Assembly: GCA_038848005.1 (NCBI GenBank)
Contig: JAWCNZ010000008.1
Coordinates: 1-51,983, forward strand
Direction: 5' to 3'
Origin: JAWCNN01 sp038848005
GTDB taxonomy: Archaea; Thermoproteota; Bathyarchaeia; Bathyarchaeales; Bathycorpusculaceae
Length of the DNA: 51,983 bases
Under the pieces are notes generated by a model. That model did no database searches, was not told where the DNA came from, and saw only the letters and a program-made list of their open reading frames with translations. Shown piece by piece: positions 16,717-24,480 of this stretch (position 1 is the first letter of the stretch; each line of letters begins with the position of its first letter). A program made the translations under genes and the position numbers.

Positions 16717-17562
16717 TTATTCCCAGTTTCTCCATTTTTTGAATATTTCCTCTTGAACTTCAACAGCCTTTTCCAAGCTGAACTTGCCAGTTTTCCCACT
16801 TCGCAACTCATCCACAGTTGGAATGTAAATGTCAGTGCCTTCATTTTTGAATGGACAAGGCGGATAAGTTGGATGTTGCTTGCCAACCCTTACGCCTGTC
16901 ACTCCAGCTTCTGGACAGACTCCACGCATAAATCCTCTACAGCCAACCAACCCACGTAGCAGTGGAAGATTCTCAATTAAATTAAAGTATAATTGGCTGG
17001 CTATACACCTGAACTCCGGCGAAGTTCTAACGCAAAGCCTAAGCGAAAGCAAATTCAAAAGCGACCTCAAATTTATCGTGAAATGGTATATCCCAACAGC
17101 TAGGCAAAACGGCAAAACGTATCTGGCTGACTCCTTCGGTACGCCAGCCCTCAACAAATCCTCATAAAACCTAATGTTTTGACCAACCAAATTTATGAAT
17201 GCTTCCCTTTTTTCTGCATCTCCAATTAGGTGCGGAGGCAAAATTATTTCGTATGCTGGTTTTTCCTTTTCTATACCCTCAAAAACCTTAACAAACCTTG
17301 TTGAAAACCCGGAGTGGCTGGCTATCCGATGTTCAAGCAGTTCTGGAGCGTTGCCCTTCGACATTTTAACATCAAATTTTATGATGATATGCTCTAAAAC
17401 AGAGCCATAATCGTTCTTAACCATCATTTTGAAAACTTCTTCGTCTTTGACCACTGGTGGAACTCCGGAAATTCTTGCGGAATAAACAATTTCTTTCCAT
17501 GACTCTTTTCCTTTCGCTATCTCAAAATTCCATATTTTTGGTTTTATGATTTCAATTTGCAA
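16717..17562 (-). CDS. thyX: Flavin-dependent thymidylate synthase ThyX
   Basis: 281 residues. The ThyX motif RHRx7S appears as EHRIASHSGFSTRF near residue 77, with the first arginine replaced by glutamate. Other family features are NDYGSVLEHIIIKFDV, ESARYVLPFCLAVGIY and the NLRSLLNLLSLRLC stretch that holds the dUMP/FAD-binding residues. The enzyme makes dTMP from dUMP using FAD and methylene-folate. The length is at the upper end for ThyX; the C-terminal part (about 205-281) with cysteines in a PPCPF context is an extension. The gene stands alone with a leader of unknown length. Confidence 0.85.
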   Translation of the reverse strand: MQIEIIKPKIWNFEIAKGKESWKEIVYSARISGVPPVVKDEEVFKMMVKNDYGSVLEHIIIKFDVKMSKGNAPELLEHRIASHSGFSTRFVKVFEGIEKEKPAYEIILPPHLIGDAEKREAFINLVGQNIRFYEDLLRAGVPKESARYVLPFCLAVGIYHFTINLRSLLNLLSLRLCVRTSPEFRCIASQLYFNLIENLPLLRGLVGCRGFMRGVCPEAGVTGVRVGKQHPTYPPCPFKNEGTDIYIPTVDELRSGKTGKFSLEKAVEVQEEIFKKWRNWE

Positions 17563-17671
17563 GGTTCAGCCTCCCCCCTCTTAATTTTCTGTTCAGTATA
17601 AAAAAATTGTGCAGTCAAATGTGTAGAAGCTTTAAAATATCAACTGCTCATTTTAAAACTGAGGTTCTGGT

Positions 17672-18118
17672 TTGGTTAGGAGGCTCTACCCCAAACAGCC
17701 CGTCGTAGGCGTCGGCGCAGTCATAATCCGCAAAGGCGAAATTCTGCTTGAAAAAAGAAAAAGCGAGCCTGGAAGGGGGAAATGGAGCATTCCAGGCGGT
17801 TTAGTGGAGCTCGGCGAAAATGTAGTTCAAACAGTTATCCGAGAAGTTAAAGAAGAGACGGGTTTGGACGTTGAAAAGCCTGAGCTTATTGATGTTGTTG
17901 ACAACATAATTAGGGATGAAAACGGCGAAATAAAATATCACTTCGTCATAATCGACTATTTTGTTAGGGTGAAAGGCGGCGAAGCAAAAGCCCAAAGCGA
18001 CGCCGAAGAACTCCGTTGGGTTCCACTAGGCGAAGTGGAAAAATACGATTTAACAAAAACTTTCAAGGTTTTCCTCCAACGGAACAAGCAAAAGCTAGAA
18101 GAGCATTTTAAGGGATAG
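17672..18118 (+). CDS. Nudix hydrolase
   Basis: 148 residues from TTG 17672. The complete Nudix box (Gx5Ex7REUxEExGU) occurs at about residues 40-62, beginning GLVELGE and ending REVKEETGL. The strand VVGVGAVIIRKGEILLEKR precedes it. The YPKQPVVGVGAVII start resembles ADP-ribose and nucleotide-sugar pyrophosphatases of archaea, but the substrate is not certain. The stop overlaps the convergent caspase-like gene by 11 bases. Confidence 0.9.
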   Translation: MVRRLYPKQPVVGVGAVIIRKGEILLEKRKSEPGRGKWSIPGGLVELGENVVQTVIREVKEETGLDVEKPELIDVVDNIIRDENGEIKYHFVIIDYFVRVKGGEAKAQSDAEELRWVPLGEVEKYDLTKTFKVFLQRNKQKLEEHFKG

Positions 18119-18962
18119 CTTCAATTTTTTCTTTTCCAGCCGAGGCTGGATAGTAGAGTAAAGTGCTGTTGTCGGTTGGGTCTGGTCCAACATCTTTCAT
18201 CGTGTTTTCTATAGCTTGCTTTATTGTTTGTTTTTCCTTGATTAAATAGTGGAGTAGACGTGTTGTGGCTGTGTCCGTGCGGCTGGCGGATATTGAGGCG
18301 TTCCAGCCGATGTAGGCTTTTGCGCCTTTGCTTATGAAAGCTTCCGCTATGGGTGTGTATTCTAATCCTTTGCATCCCATCATAATAATTGTGGTGTTTT
18401 GGAATTTTCCTTTCATGTCTGAGAGTATAAATTCATGGCTTATTCCGAAATATGTGTCTCCACCGGCGTGGTATCTAACCCTTCCTACACGGTTTTTCAA
18501 TTGTTCGTAAAAGTATTTGTCACTGCTATAGGGTTCAGAGGTAAACAGAGCCAGAAATGTTGTTCCTTCCCTAAGGGCTGAATGTACTCTCAAAATTATT
18601 ATGTTGTAATTGCGTGTTGGTAAGCTTCTATAAAATTCAACTGTGACTTTTTCGCCGCTGAAATAATCAACCGTGTAATTAGCGCTTACAAGTAAATCAG
18701 CAGCTGTTTCAACAAAGGTTGTGTTTGGAAATGTTAGGCTTAAGTGGTCAATTATGGCGGCTTTAAACTGAGCGCTTGGGTTTAATTGCCAGTCTGGTTC
18801 AATTAGGCTTGGCTTTGAGGGGTTGGTTATAAGAGTGTATGCAAAGTATGTTAGGAGGCTTATACCTAATAGGACGATTGCGAGGAATAGCGTAACGCCT
18901 TTCCGCTTTTCTTTTTCAGCTTTTATTTTTGCTTTGGTTTTTGGATGCCTATTTTTTGGCAT
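18108..18962 (-). CDS. Membrane-anchored clan CD (caspase/CHAT-like) fold protein
   Basis: 284 residues from ATG 18962 (MPKNRHPK); a TATA element on the minus strand about 26 bp upstream supports a leaderless start. A very basic N-terminus precedes one membrane segment (about 22-45). The outer domain has the order of a caspase-haemoglobinase fold: VDYFSGEKVTVEFYRSL, then the strand NIIILRVHSAL with His127, then TTIIMMGCKG with Cys197, then AEAFISKGAKAYIGW and a final helix LLHYLIKEKQTIKQAIENT. This matches CHAT/C25-like proteins, with H and C as the candidate dyad. Whether it is an active peptidase is unknown. Confidence 0.6.
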   Translation of the reverse strand: MPKNRHPKTKAKIKAEKEKRKGVTLFLAIVLLGISLLTYFAYTLITNPSKPSLIEPDWQLNPSAQFKAAIIDHLSLTFPNTTFVETAADLLVSANYTVDYFSGEKVTVEFYRSLPTRNYNIIILRVHSALREGTTFLALFTSEPYSSDKYFYEQLKNRVGRVRYHAGGDTYFGISHEFILSDMKGKFQNTTIIMMGCKGLEYTPIAEAFISKGAKAYIGWNASISASRTDTATTRLLHYLIKEKQTIKQAIENTMKDVGPDPTDNSTLLYYPASAGKEKIEAIP

Positions 18963-19016
18963 ATACCAATAACCCTTATATAATATGGATAATATAAAAA
19001 TGGGGGTCTGCATGGT

Positions 19017-20624
19017 TTATTGTTTTTGTTTTTTGTTTTTGATGCGTTTGATGTAGATGGTTGTGGCTGTTATGGCGATTATTGTTGTTGAGGCTAAACC
19101 AATGTATTGAGCCAAAAGCCCAATCTTGTCAACTGGAATAACATAACCACCAACACCAGGCGTTGGAGTAGGCGTTGGCGTGGGTGTTGGAGTTGGTGGA
19201 GGCGCTTCATAGTAGGCTGTGTAGGTTCCGCCTGAACTAACGGTTATTGTTGGGTTTGTGCTGCCAGTGCTCCATTGTTTGAATGGATGCCCATTTGGGT
19301 CTGTGTTTGGGACTGTGAATGTGTGGGTCCCGGTTAAGCCCGTAAAAGTGTGAGGCGTATAATAGCCCGTTGGGTTACCATCCATAATTATTGGAACGCT
19401 TATCTCAACAGACTCAGTACTGCAATAGGCATTTATTGTTATTGAGGGAAATATTCCGGTTTCGTTTGATGATAAGATATATGGCCCGATTGGGGTATTA
19501 GCGATTGGAATATTTTCTGCAAGTATAATAGTCATGTCTTCATATGAAGCTTCTAAGGTGTAAGTGTCTGAGGGATTAGCATCAGGCTTTGGAACTACAG
19601 ATATTAAGTACTCTCCAATTTGTCTCTCAAAATCTAAAACTACCCCGTCGATTTTTCCATCATCATTTTCATCAATTTGCAGGTACAGTAAACTGGATCC
19701 ATCTATCTCATCAATGGTTGCATTTTCCGGAATCCATAGCGTATCTTTTGTTATCGTATATTCTGAGGGATCAGTAACTTCAAGATCTGCGGGGGACCTG
19801 ATCTTAATTTTTAATTTTTTAACTTCTTCTAGAGAAAGAGTAACTGGAAATTTAACTCTGCCAAACTTAAAGAAAGTCGCCTCCCGCCTAAGTGACGATG
19901 AATTATCAGGTATAATGCCCCAGTCAGTTCCTTTCGCATTGACTACATCATATGTTCCCGCTGAATATTGTCTTCCGTTAATGATCCCACCAGGGTAATA
20001 ATAGTCGCCAACATACATAGCAACGTGCGTTATTTTATTTCTTTTTTCACCCGTGCCATTAAAAAATAATAAGTCTCCGGGTCTAAGGTGTTCCTTTGGT
20101 GTGTCCCTATCCATTAGGATAGTGTTATAGTTACATATTAGGTTAGCGCCTTCAAATGCTATACAAATTCCGGTGGATTTTACATATGTAACTTGATTAA
20201 TTTTATACTTACTCCATGTTTTTGCTCCTGGATAATACTTTGCGCCGTAAGCCTTGTTATAAGACCAAAAAACCAGACCAGAGCAGTCTACACCTCTTGC
20301 AGTATTATCATACCAGCCTTCGTACTTTGCGGTACAGTTCTTACTGTAGACGGTATATGAAGGAGCGCTTACTTTTGTGTAGAAGCGGATTGTGATTGAC
20401 TTATTTATCTCTCCCCATATATTTGTAGGTTTATTCTTTTCGCTATATTCGGTATTCTTAAAGGATTGCTCCGCTATTTCTTTTTCCGTTTCTCCTTGTT
20501 TTTGGTATGTTATTCGGTACCCTCCTGTCGCCTCTTGCGCGCTTGTTTTAACCAATAATGATACGCTTGTTATATGAATGCGCATTTGGTTTGGGTTCAA
20601 TTTTAATAGTTGCCGCCAATTCAT
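19017..20624 (-). CDS. C-terminal part of split beta-helix/NlpC-P60 surface protein
   Basis: This 535-codon reading is best seen as the downstream part of the gene starting at 21690. It contains the NlpC/P60 catalytic cysteine in GVDCSGLVFWSYNKAYG and the histidine in ITHVAMYVGDYY, with RPGDLLFF between them. An Ig-like/beta domain follows, then a Big-like repeat with GHPFKQWSTGSTNPTI, a Thr-Pro linker, and the anchor VGGYVIPVDKIGLLAQYIG with a membrane helix and a KKQKQ tail. The first half of the NlpC/P60 domain (IGGAYNWGGKG) lies in the upstream frame, so this reading is not complete by itself. An ATG at 20624 exists but lacks a signal peptide. Confidence 0.7.
   Translation of the reverse strand: MNWRQLLKLNPNQMRIHITSVSLLVKTSAQEATGGYRITYQKQGETEKEIAEQSFKNTEYSEKNKPTNIWGEINKSITIRFYTKVSAPSYTVYSKNCTAKYEGWYDNTARGVDCSGLVFWSYNKAYGAKYYPGAKTWSKYKINQVTYVKSTGICIAFEGANLICNYNTILMDRDTPKEHLRPGDLLFFNGTGEKRNKITHVAMYVGDYYYPGGIINGRQYSAGTYDVVNAKGTDWGIIPDNSSSLRREATFFKFGRVKFPVTLSLEEVKKLKIKIRSPADLEVTDPSEYTITKDTLWIPENATIDEIDGSSLLYLQIDENDDGKIDGVVLDFERQIGEYLISVVPKPDANPSDTYTLEASYEDMTIILAENIPIANTPIGPYILSSNETGIFPSITINAYCSTESVEISVPIIMDGNPTGYYTPHTFTGLTGTHTFTVPNTDPNGHPFKQWSTGSTNPTITVSSGGTYTAYYEAPPPTPTPTPTPTPTPGVGGYVIPVDKIGLLAQYIGLASTTIIAITATTIYIKRIKNKKQKQ
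19157..19200 (-). repeat. Thr-Pro linker repeat
   Basis: The codons ACN-CCN repeat to give PTPTPTPTP between the last beta domain and the membrane anchor. It is a typical cell-wall-spanning linker in archaeal surface proteins. Confidence 0.75.
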
Positions 20625-21690
20625 AATCTTTGCTGGTTGTTCTTTTTTCGGTATTATTATATCCTTTGGTAGAGTACATACATGTGTAACCGTTTCTCAT
20701 TTCATTTGCTGTTAAATAGCAACCCTTAGCCCAGTCACGTTCTCGGTTTTGTAAGGACCAGTTCCATCCTTTTCCTCCCCAGTTATAAGCGCCGCCTATC
20801 ATTTGTATAGCGAGTTGCGCAGCTTTAGGGGCAATGTTACGAGTAATCTGAGGATACCTGTCGATATTGTATTCATTTATATTATATGGTATGTCTCCTA
20901 TTGCGTCACTTCCTTGCTGATCTTGGTTAGGTCCCTTTTTCTCATCTACGCCAGTATAATCACTCCAGTAGTTTCCGCCAGAAGGATACCCATTATCCCA
21001 AATGTTCGTAGCATTTCCCAAAGGGATGAAATGGGTTTGATAAGTATTGCTTATAAAATCATTGTGATAAATCACATTATCCTTGCAATCGTAAGGAGGA
21101 GCCGCGATAAAAATACCTATACCGTTATTCTCGATGATGTTGCCTCGAATATTATTGTTTGAAGAGCATACGAGAAAAATTCCAGTCAAGTTGCTTCGTA
21201 GTATTACGTTGCTATTTATAGTATTATATGAAGAACTACGAACCGTAATACTTGCATTATTATTTACAAAGTAGTTTCCGAAAATTATATTATTAGTAGC
21301 GCTCCAATCAATAAAAATTCCAGCTTCAAAATCCCTAATTTCGAAATTTTCAATTGTCACACCGGTCCGCCCAGACAAATATAACCCAACTTCAATATCT
21401 GAGACAATATAACTGCCAGGCCCTTGGAGAATGTAACCGCCTCCATTTAATATAATGTTATTCCTTTCCACAACAATAGATGACCCAGCTATATTGTCAG
21501 TTAATGTGTAAGTATCTCCGTCTCTTTGTATTGGCGCTGTCGGGGGGTCTATTGAACCATCAGCCCTAATGTATATAGTTCCGCTTGCTTTAACTGGCTG
21601 AATGTTAACTATAGACACTAAAATTGTTGTTAATAATATTGTTATTGTTAGGCTGTAGGCTGCTTTGCGCCTAAACCCTCCAAACACCAT
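20548..21690 (-). CDS. N-terminal part of split NosD-type beta-helix/NlpC-P60 protein
   Basis: 380 codons from ATG 21690, preceded by GGAGGAG. A signal peptide (about 1-36) leads to a right-handed beta-helix of NosD/CASH type with repeated NNIxxN and NTINSN rungs (about 70-240) and the GGNYWSDY closing motif. After residue 290 it continues into APKAAQLAIQMIGGAYNWGGKG, the start of an NlpC/P60 domain. The frame then ends at 20548, while the rest of that domain is in the +1 frame of 19017-20624. The junction is around 20585, near EPKPN/RIHITSV. The restored protein would have about 890 residues and an exported cell-surface role. Confidence 0.7.
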   Translation of the reverse strand: MVFGGFRRKAAYSLTITILLTTILVSIVNIQPVKASGTIYIRADGSIDPPTAPIQRDGDTYTLTDNIAGSSIVVERNNIILNGGGYILQGPGSYIVSDIEVGLYLSGRTGVTIENFEIRDFEAGIFIDWSATNNIIFGNYFVNNNASITVRSSSYNTINSNVILRSNLTGIFLVCSSNNNIRGNIIENNGIGIFIAAPPYDCKDNVIYHNDFISNTYQTHFIPLGNATNIWDNGYPSGGNYWSDYTGVDEKKGPNQDQQGSDAIGDIPYNINEYNIDRYPQITRNIAPKAAQLAIQMIGGAYNWGGKGWNWSLQNRERDWAKGCYLTANEMRNGYTCMYSTKGYNNTEKRTTSKDYELAATIKIEPKPNAHSYNKRIIIG

Positions 21691-21741
21691 TTCTCCATTC
21701 TCCTCCTTTATCTTTATTTTTCAAGAAGAGGCTTCATGATC

Positions 21742-21816
21742 CTATACAACATCTTCATTTGAGGCTTCCATCCGCCCGAAAGGCGGAACAGAAGCCCTCA
21801 TCAAACAATTGTATAG
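21742..21816 (-). ncRNA. Strongly structured RNA element, likely 5' leader
   Basis: On the minus strand three nested stems are visible. P1 pairs CTATACAA (21809-21816) with TTGTATAG (21742-21749). P2 pairs GAGGGCTTC with GAAGCCTC. P3 pairs TCCGCC with GGCGGA around the short loop TTTCG. The element lies 50-125 bp before the start of the beta-helix gene, whose own GGAGGAG site follows, and also after the end of the GH57 gene. It may be a leader regulating the surface protein, a small RNA, or a terminator of the GH57 transcript. No ORF explains it. Confidence 0.45.
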
Positions 21817-21947
21817 AAAGTTTGCCTCTCCTTTCAACAAAAATTTTGCTTCATAAACCCCTTAAAAATTTTATGGTAAAATGTTACAGTCTCAATAAAC
21901 CATCAACCCAAATGTTATTGTTAATTTCCCCACAAAAACAACAACAC

Positions 21948-23159
21948 TCAAACCACAACACGCACAATTTCCCTAACCTTCTCCCTAGCCTTCGCACAAC
22001 AAACCTTAGACTTATTCAACCAATCCTGAGTACCCCACCAAAAATAATCACTTGACTCAGCCATCAAAAGCCACCTCCAAGCCTCCGCCAAATTCTCCCT
22101 CAAACCAACAGCACAATCCCCGCCTAACATCCCAACTTTCCCGCTGATTTCACGAACAAGCCTACTTGTTTCCAGAATAGTATTCCAAACCTCTTGTCTT
22201 TCCCGCCCTTCAGTCCACTTCAAAAACCGCCCATCATCAACTGCGCCTGGAACGTTCCAGCTTCCAGCTTCCACCGCAACCGTGTCTTCTGGTGGATACT
22301 CCCTCAAATACTCGTCGATTGTGGTCAGCTTAATAAACTGGAATTCAGGGTCTTTGTCCAACAAGTAAAGGAGCGGTTCAAAAAACCAACCCCAAAAACC
22401 AGCGTTTTCACCTGAATGCCTAAACCAGCCATTTTCACCGTCAGTGGCAACAGTTAACAGCATACTCCCATCATTAAAAGGTTGAATTTTATGTTGCACT
22501 TCATTCTTCAGCCAAAGCGGGTTGTAGCCGCTCTGCTGCGCATTGCTGATTTCTCTGTCTCTTGGAACAACAATTATGGTGCCTCCATCATATTCCGCAT
22601 AGTGGGGACGATACAAAAGCTCGTTTCTGTCTTTATCCCTGTTCGCATTAACTACATGTGGACCATCAACAATAACCCATTTGAAACCCATCCTTTCAAG
22701 AAGTGGAATAAGCTCCATTTTAAAGGCTAGTTCTGGAAGCCACAAACCATTGGGCTGTCCGCCAAAAGTGTTTTTATACGTTTCCAAATGCATTTCAATT
22801 TGTTTTTGACCGTCCAATTCTGGAATTAACGGGAAAATCGGGTGGAAATATCCGCAACCAGTAAAGTCCACCATTCCCAAACTTTTCAAATCTCTAAATT
22901 TATCCCACAAACCCCTAAGCCTAGAATCGAAATCAACGTTCATAAGCTCGTTAAGCTGCTCAATTAAGCTTCCAGTGTAGTTGAGGGTTATTCTCGCCTT
23001 TTTATTGCGTTTAACTGCTTCTGCTGGATAAGTGTATGGATGAATTGTTTGGCGGAACACGTCCACGGCAACTTCGGATTCGTAGGCTGGACCAGTCAAA
23101 TTGTATTTTGGCTGGTGCATGTGCAAAACCAACGCCAAATGCAAGGTTGGTTCACTCAT
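21948..23159 (-). CDS. Glycoside hydrolase family 57 protein
   Basis: 403 residues from ATG 23159, where a GGTG ribosome site precedes; a longer frame runs to 23261 but would overlap the divergent gene. The N-terminal LALVLHMHQPKY is the first GH57 motif. GLWLPELAF near residue 148 holds the candidate nucleophile glutamate, and VATDGENGWFRH near 265 the acid/base aspartate. EAWRWLLMAESSDYFWWGT at the end is also typical. Family members are alpha-amylases, 4-alpha-glucanotransferases or branching enzymes. The neighbouring GT-B proteins suggest a role in alpha-glucan (glycogen-like) metabolism. Confidence 0.9.
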   Translation of the reverse strand: MSEPTLHLALVLHMHQPKYNLTGPAYESEVAVDVFRQTIHPYTYPAEAVKRNKKARITLNYTGSLIEQLNELMNVDFDSRLRGLWDKFRDLKSLGMVDFTGCGYFHPIFPLIPELDGQKQIEMHLETYKNTFGGQPNGLWLPELAFKMELIPLLERMGFKWVIVDGPHVVNANRDKDRNELLYRPHYAEYDGGTIIVVPRDREISNAQQSGYNPLWLKNEVQHKIQPFNDGSMLLTVATDGENGWFRHSGENAGFWGWFFEPLLYLLDKDPEFQFIKLTTIDEYLREYPPEDTVAVEAGSWNVPGAVDDGRFLKWTEGRERQEVWNTILETSRLVREISGKVGMLGGDCAVGLRENLAEAWRWLLMAESSDYFWWGTQDWLNKSKVCCAKAREKVREIVRVVV

Positions 23160-23254
23160 GCCAATTTCACCCTTTTTACTTAAAGCTAATAAGCTGAAGC
23201 AATTAAAATAGTTACTTTCATAAAACCTAAACGCTAGGCGGAGGTGATGAATCC

Positions 23255-23812
23255 ATCTCACAGCTAACCGAAGAGGACATCAAAATTTTAAGAACCATTC
23301 ACGCGATGGGTAAAACCACAGCGGAAGAACTTGCAAAAAAATTTGGAGAACCCTACACTGCTTCCGATTTGCTCACTTACCTTGGTTGGCTGGAGAAAAA
23401 CAACCTCTTAGAAAGAGTCAACGACAATCCGCCGATGTTTAGGGTTACAGGTTCGGGCTTAATTGCCATAGGCGCTTTGCCCAAAGAAGCTTGGAGGGTC
23501 TTCACACATTTGCCTCTAGACAAATGTTTTCGCTTCCACACGGGCGTGGGTCCAGACAAGTTCACAGGGGTTTCCGCCTGCAACCTTTCAGAAATGGTTG
23601 AAAAAGTTAGAACAGTTAGCATAAAAGCCCTAGAATTTCATGTTCCAAGAGGCGACATAGAAAGATGGGTTCAAGATGTTTTAGGCGACGATGAGTTGGC
23701 TGAAAGGATTAAGCATATCAGAATGCAAAACCTTAGGGGTGAGGAGTTGAGGTATAAGCTTTCCAGTTTATTAGAAACTAGATGTAGAGAACTAACCTCA
23801 ATCAGACACTAA
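23255..23812 (+). CDS. Winged-helix protein near the glucan cluster, start codon unusual
   Basis: The first ATG is at 23306 (168 residues), but the same frame upstream encodes SQLTEEDIKILRTIHAMGK, which supplies the first helix of a winged-helix domain (about 1-70). No ATG, GTG or TTG is in frame after the stop at 23228. A strong ribosome site GGAGGTGAT (23240-23248) is six bases before ATC 23255, which I take as the probable start. After the winged helix comes a domain with HVPRGDIERWVQDVLGDDELAERI that I cannot name; it may sense a ligand. The gene is divergent from GH57 and upstream of two glycosyltransferase genes, so it may regulate glucan metabolism. Confidence 0.65.
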   Translation: MSQLTEEDIKILRTIHAMGKTTAEELAKKFGEPYTASDLLTYLGWLEKNNLLERVNDNPPMFRVTGSGLIAIGALPKEAWRVFTHLPLDKCFRFHTGVGPDKFTGVSACNLSEMVEKVRTVSIKALEFHVPRGDIERWVQDVLGDDELAERIKHIRMQNLRGEELRYKLSSLLETRCRELTSIRH

Positions 23813-23843
23813 TGCAAATCTTCCTTAAAGGTTTGATGGACCA

Positions 23844-24470
23844 ATGAATGTCTTAATCCTAACTTGGGAATACCCGCCGAAACGACTTGGAAATGTTTCT
23901 GACCATGTGGCCACTTTAGCCCACGAACTCGTGAAAAGGGGACATGATGTTGAAGTTGTCGTGGTGGACGATTGGCGCACGGGATTTGAAGACATTTGCG
24001 GAGTGCACGTCCACAGAATCGCCAACCCAGTGAAGACGCATCCTATGGCAAGCGTTTTAACATATGCTATTACGGCTTCTACACAGATGGAAGCTGAAGC
24101 GTCAAACATCATTTACTTTTATAGACAAAATCAAAAGAGAATTCACATAATACATGCCCATGAATGGTTGACTGTGCCGCCAGCCATAAGCTTAAAACAC
24201 GCCTTTAACATACCTTTCGTCGTAACTTTCCATTCCATAGAGGGACATCGTTGCCACAACAATTTCGGTCCAACAAGCATTGCAATAAAGGAAATTGAGG
24301 ATATGGGAATCTGGGAGTCAGCCAGAGTTATTGCAAACACCGAGTGGCTTAAAAATGAAATTTTGAGGTATTACGGCGGTGGGCACGCTGGCAAAATAGA
24401 TGTGGTTTGGCCTGTAGGCGACGGGTGGGTGAACAAAATAGTTTCTGTTTATGAAAAAGTTGTTGGATAG
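23844..24470 (+). CDS. Stand-alone N-terminal half of a GT-B glycosyltransferase
   Basis: 208 residues. The protein matches the N-terminal Rossmann-like domain of glycogen-synthase/GT4 proteins: VLILTWEYPPKRLGNVSDHV, GHDVEVVVV, IHAHEWLT and FNIPFVVTFHS. It ends after a single ANTEWLKNEIL segment and has none of the C-terminal donor-binding domain (no GRLVPEKG-like or EPFGIVALEA-like motif). It is therefore not expected to be a complete transferase. It precedes a full homologue whose ORF overlaps its end. It may be a degenerate duplicate or an accessory subunit. Confidence 0.8.
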   Translation: MNVLILTWEYPPKRLGNVSDHVATLAHELVKRGHDVEVVVVDDWRTGFEDICGVHVHRIANPVKTHPMASVLTYAITASTQMEAEASNIIYFYRQNQKRIHIIHAHEWLTVPPAISLKHAFNIPFVVTFHSIEGHRCHNNFGPTSIAIKEIEDMGIWESARVIANTEWLKNEILRYYGGGHAGKIDVVWPVGDGWVNKIVSVYEKVVG

Positions 24471-24480
24471 GCGGTTACAA

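Noticed and set aside
16880..17167. Plus-strand frame inside thyX
   Set aside because: Opposite strand of a well-supported enzyme gene.
21759..22055. 98-codon plus-strand frame over the structured element and the GH57 end
   Set aside because: It runs antisense to GH57 and through the RNA stems; no domain or start signal supports it.
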